7,267 bases of DNA, taken from positions 1 through 7,267 of the forward strand of contig CALMET010000093.1 in assembly GCA_937863195.1 (NCBI GenBank), written 5' to 3'. This DNA comes from an uncultured bacterium. Its GTDB lineage: Bacteria; Patescibacteria; ABY1; SG8-24; 2-12-FULL-60-25. The stretch's first letter is position 1; each line of letters opens with the position of its first letter. Position numbers and translations under genes: made by a program. The notes under the pieces are model-generated. The model did no database searches. It was not told where the DNA came from and was given only the letters and a program-made list of their open reading frames with translations. Of the stretch, positions 5,690 through 7,267 are shown piece by piece.

Positions 5690-6118
5690 AGGTAAGACAG
5701 ATGACTGCCCCGACGTCACGTCGGGGAGGAAAGTCCGAGCACCGATCTCATCGCAAGGTGAGTGAAAGCAGAAGCGGCTAACGACCGCCCGGATATAGCG
5801 AGCATGGAAGGACACGTGCCATTCTATGATCGTAAACCGAGGGAAAGTGCCACAGAGACAATACTAGCCTACGCAAGTGGGTGAAAAGTGAAAAGTGAGA
5901 GTAGGTGGGCATTCGCAAGAATATCTGCCAGCTCTCTCGGCCGTTGGTAACAGCGGTTCGCGGCAAACCCTTCTTGGTGCAAGAACAAATTCTGAGGCTG
6001 CAAGGCTGAAGTATGGTCGTTCGCTTGAGGTGATGGGCAACCATCATCCCAGAGAGATAGTCATCCCCCGATATCCGCAAGGGTAAAGGGTGACAGAACT
6101 CGGCTTATCGTCTTATCT
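5690..6118 (+). ncRNA. rnpB: RNase P RNA, bacterial type A-like
   Basis: This is the catalytic RNA that removes 5' leaders from pre-tRNAs. Both conserved ends are present: GAGGAAAGTCCGAGC near 5726-5740 and ACAGAACTCGGCTTA at 6093-6107. They form P4, with AAG 5731-5733 and CCGAG 5735-5739 pairing with 6099-6106, leaving the conserved bulged U at 5734. P1 is 5690-5698 with 6110-6118, and P2 is 5700-5706 with 6059-6065. P3 is a simple 8-bp hairpin (5708-5715/5719-5726). AGTGCCACAGAGACAATAC lies near 5847-5865. P12 is a long hairpin capped by GCAA, P14 is TTCTTG/CAAGAA, and P18 (6029-6036/6041-6048) is capped by GCAA. At about 429 nt it is longer than the 377-nt E. coli RNA. Oddities are a GTGAAAA duplication near 5881 and a divergent L15. 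The identity is secure; the ends are accurate to a few bases. Confidence 0.95.
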
Positions 6119-6126
6119 CGCAATCC

Positions 6127-6158
6127 AAAATCCCTCGGGCTAGGCCTGAGGGATTTTT
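6127..6158. terminator. Bidirectional terminator shared by rnpB and the convergent gene
   Basis: AAAATCCCTCGGGC (6127-6140) pairs with GCCTGAGGGATTTT (6144-6157), with one G-T pair and a TAG loop. T-runs follow on both strands: TTTTT at 6154-6158 on the plus strand and TTTT (complement of 6127-6130) on the minus strand. The stop codon of the minus-strand gene (6140-6142) lies at the loop, so the hairpin's 3' arm is coding sequence. Confidence 0.85.
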
Positions 6159-7126
6159 GATTTGATCAGGTTTTTGGTTGAGACCCATATCGCCGCAAAC
6201 CCGATAACGATCGCCACGATGCGGACGAACCAGCCAACCAACGGAAGAAAAAAGAGAAGCCAAAGCAATGGGATCCCGACGGCTGGGGCAAGATAGGTGA
6301 GGCGTCGTCGATCCTTCATCCATTGCTGTGTGAGTAGATGTCCTAAGATGCTCGCTGTTAACACTTGCGCCGAATATGCGAGAGCAAGCCAAAGCGCCAA
6401 TAGCCCAAATCCGAGCGGGATACCAATAATGGTGAGGATGAACAAAAATGAGGCAATAGGCGCCGTAACCGTAGCAATGATACCAAATTGCAAGGCAATA
6501 ACAGGTTGTTTGCGGATACCAGTAATCGATAAAGGCACCCTGCGCGGAAAAACCGTCCCAAGCATCAGGGCAACCGCTAAAGCAGAGGCGATAGCCGTCA
6601 GATATCGTAATCCGAGCCAGGGTAAGCGATTGTCTGGACGCGGTTCGGCCGGGTCATCGCCAAACGGATTTATCGTGAGATGGTTTGCGCCCAAATATCC
6701 AGGCACAAGATCGGATGTTTGCGCCCAGACATTCCATTCATTTTGTAAGATAGCGTTCTTACCAATAGTGAGGGCTGACGTAAAAATCGTTGCACGTTGG
6801 CTGATACGTGTATCGATCAATGTCGATAGGGCGACCAAGCGTACATTGCCACCAACGGGGGCATTAATTTGTAGAGACTTCGCCGCACAAAGAACATCGC
6901 CCTCAATGGGTGCATTAATCGTTACCGAGAACCCTGCGCAAAAAAGATCACCACGAACGACCTTATCAATCATAATCGTTTCACCCGCGAGAAAGGCGCT
7001 CGTCTGCGTAGGTTGTGACAGGGTTACATTGTCATCATCCGCAAAAAAGATTGCTGCTTGCGTAGCTGTCGGTATGACAGTGAGGGTCATGATGAAGAGA
7101 CAAAAAAGAGCGTACGCAGATTTCAT
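6140..7126 (-). CDS. Bactofilin-like (polymer-forming) beta-solenoid protein with C-terminal membrane domain
   Basis: 328 aa from ATG 7126. Starting at the GTG two codons upstream (7132) would give 330; residue numbers here use that longer form. Residues about 3-26 form a signal peptide ending TATQA|A. About 45-155 is a short beta-solenoid with bactofilin-type repeats (VVRGDLFCAGFSVTINAPIEGDVL, split as VVRGDLFCAG and APIEGDVLCA, then APVGGNVRL). An acidic, Pro-rich spacer (157-170) leads to hydrophobic segments at about 175-194, 212-234, 237-262 and 284-317, the last long enough for two helices. Inference: an exported solenoid held at the membrane, perhaps polymerising as a scaffold on the outer face, unlike classical cytoplasmic bactofilins. 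ATG 7126 is preferred because the signal peptide then begins MK and a -10 lies at leaderless distance. The gene is convergent with rnpB. Confidence 0.85.
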   Translation of the reverse strand: MKSAYALFCLFIMTLTVIPTATQAAIFFADDDNVTLSQPTQTSAFLAGETIMIDKVVRGDLFCAGFSVTINAPIEGDVLCAAKSLQINAPVGGNVRLVALSTLIDTRISQRATIFTSALTIGKNAILQNEWNVWAQTSDLVPGYLGANHLTINPFGDDPAEPRPDNRLPWLGLRYLTAIASALAVALMLGTVFPRRVPLSITGIRKQPVIALQFGIIATVTAPIASFLFILTIIGIPLGFGLLALWLALAYSAQVLTASILGHLLTQQWMKDRRRLTYLAPAVGIPLLWLLFFLPLVGWFVRIVAIVIGFAAIWVSTKNLIKSKIPQA

Positions 7127-7132
7127 ATCCAC

Positions 7133-7138
7133 AGTATA
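7133..7138 (-). promoter_or_regulatory. Candidate -10 box for a leaderless bactofilin-like mRNA
   Basis: On the minus strand TATACT (7138-7133) is followed by 6 nt and then ATG at 7126, so the expected start site coincides with the start codon. No SD is present and I see no good -35. A second TATACT (7163-7158) lies further upstream. Confidence 0.4.
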
Positions 7139-7156
7139 GATGTTTTTGCTCTTCTT

Positions 7157-7165
7157 TAGTATAAC
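7157..7165 (+). promoter_or_regulatory. Candidate -10 region of the divergent right-edge gene
   Basis: Two overlapping hexamers are possible: TAGTAT (7157-7162), identical to the rnpB -10, and TATAAC (7160-7165), which would start transcription at ATG 7172. No SD precedes that ATG and no clear -35 was found. Confidence 0.3.
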
Positions 7166-7171
7166 GGATCT

Positions 7172-7267
7172 ATGTGGCGTTGGGTGGTAGGATTTTTTGT
7201 TGCCATCCTCGCCGGGTGGGGATTTTGGCGTCTCGGCACCATCCCGCCAATGCCCGAGTCGCTTAGC
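7172..7267 (+). CDS. N-terminus of an unidentified membrane or exported protein (3' partial)
   Basis: ATG at 7172 opens a frame that stays open for 32 codons to the window edge. The start MWRWVVGFFVAILAGWGFW is a hydrophobic N-terminal segment with one Arg, suitable as a signal anchor, followed by RLGTIPPMPESLS. It is divergent from the bactofilin-like gene across 45 bp. The family cannot be told from this fragment. Support comes from the divergent position, the membrane-segment character and a plausible -10 just upstream. Confidence 0.55.
   Translation, partial: MWRWVVGFFVAILAGWGFWRLGTIPPMPESLS

Noticed and set aside
5778..6086. Open frames on both strands within 5778-6086
   Set aside because: They lie wholly inside the RNase P RNA gene, whose P1, P2, P4 and P18 helices explain the sequence.
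6297..7139. A 280-codon plus-strand open frame opposite the bactofilin-like gene
   Set aside because: The translation is rich in Arg, Ala and Ser with no signal peptide, domain or RBS, while the opposite strand encodes a coherent signal-solenoid-membrane protein. It is an antisense shadow.

Overview
The window looks like a chromosomal segment of an uncultivated bacterium, most plausibly of the Patescibacteria (CPR) radiation. That placement is an inference from gene content, with no marker phylogeny behind it. The supporting signs are a very large secreted beta-helix protein ending in a peptidoglycan-binding domain, a DUF2207 membrane protein with a Gly-run/GGSW tail, a bactofilin-like beta-solenoid fused to a membrane domain, very short intergenic gaps, and several genes without a Shine-Dalgarno (SD) sequence whose -10 hexamer sits directly before the start codon. 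Base composition is moderate, with a visibly more GC-rich stretch at about 2540-3316.

Layout. 1-2445 (+) is the 3' part of a long beta-helix surface protein with a cell-wall-binding C-terminus. It is followed by a consensus extended -10 promoter (2451-2479) that runs straight into an intrinsic terminator (2482-2515). 2538-3316 is a GC-richer islet of tiny membrane-protein genes with clear SD sequences: a 100-aa two-helix protein (TTG start), a translationally coupled 29-aa ORF, a terminator, a 90-aa two-helix protein and another terminator. 3403-5094 (+) is a DUF2207 membrane protein. 5095-5642 fills the gap between that gene and rnpB. It holds a minus-strand DUF559 endonuclease-like gene (5123-5476) bracketed by copies of a short REP-like element, each with a CAAATCMTC head and a hairpin; two copies point forward and a third is inverted. 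5690-6118 (+) is the RNase P RNA gene with its own promoter. A bidirectional terminator (6127-6158) separates it from a convergent minus-strand bactofilin-like membrane protein (6140-7126). At the right edge a divergent gene begins at 7172 and runs off the window.

How the parts relate. Three genes (the beta-helix protein, DUF2207 and the bactofilin-like protein) encode envelope or surface proteins, and rnpB is a housekeeping RNA gene. The most unusual region is the DUF559-plus-repeat block, which resembles a small mobile cassette inserted exactly between the DUF2207 stop codon and the rnpB promoter. The nuclease stop codon lies inside one of the repeats. There is no CRISPR array, tRNA, rRNA or recognisable insertion-sequence transposase.
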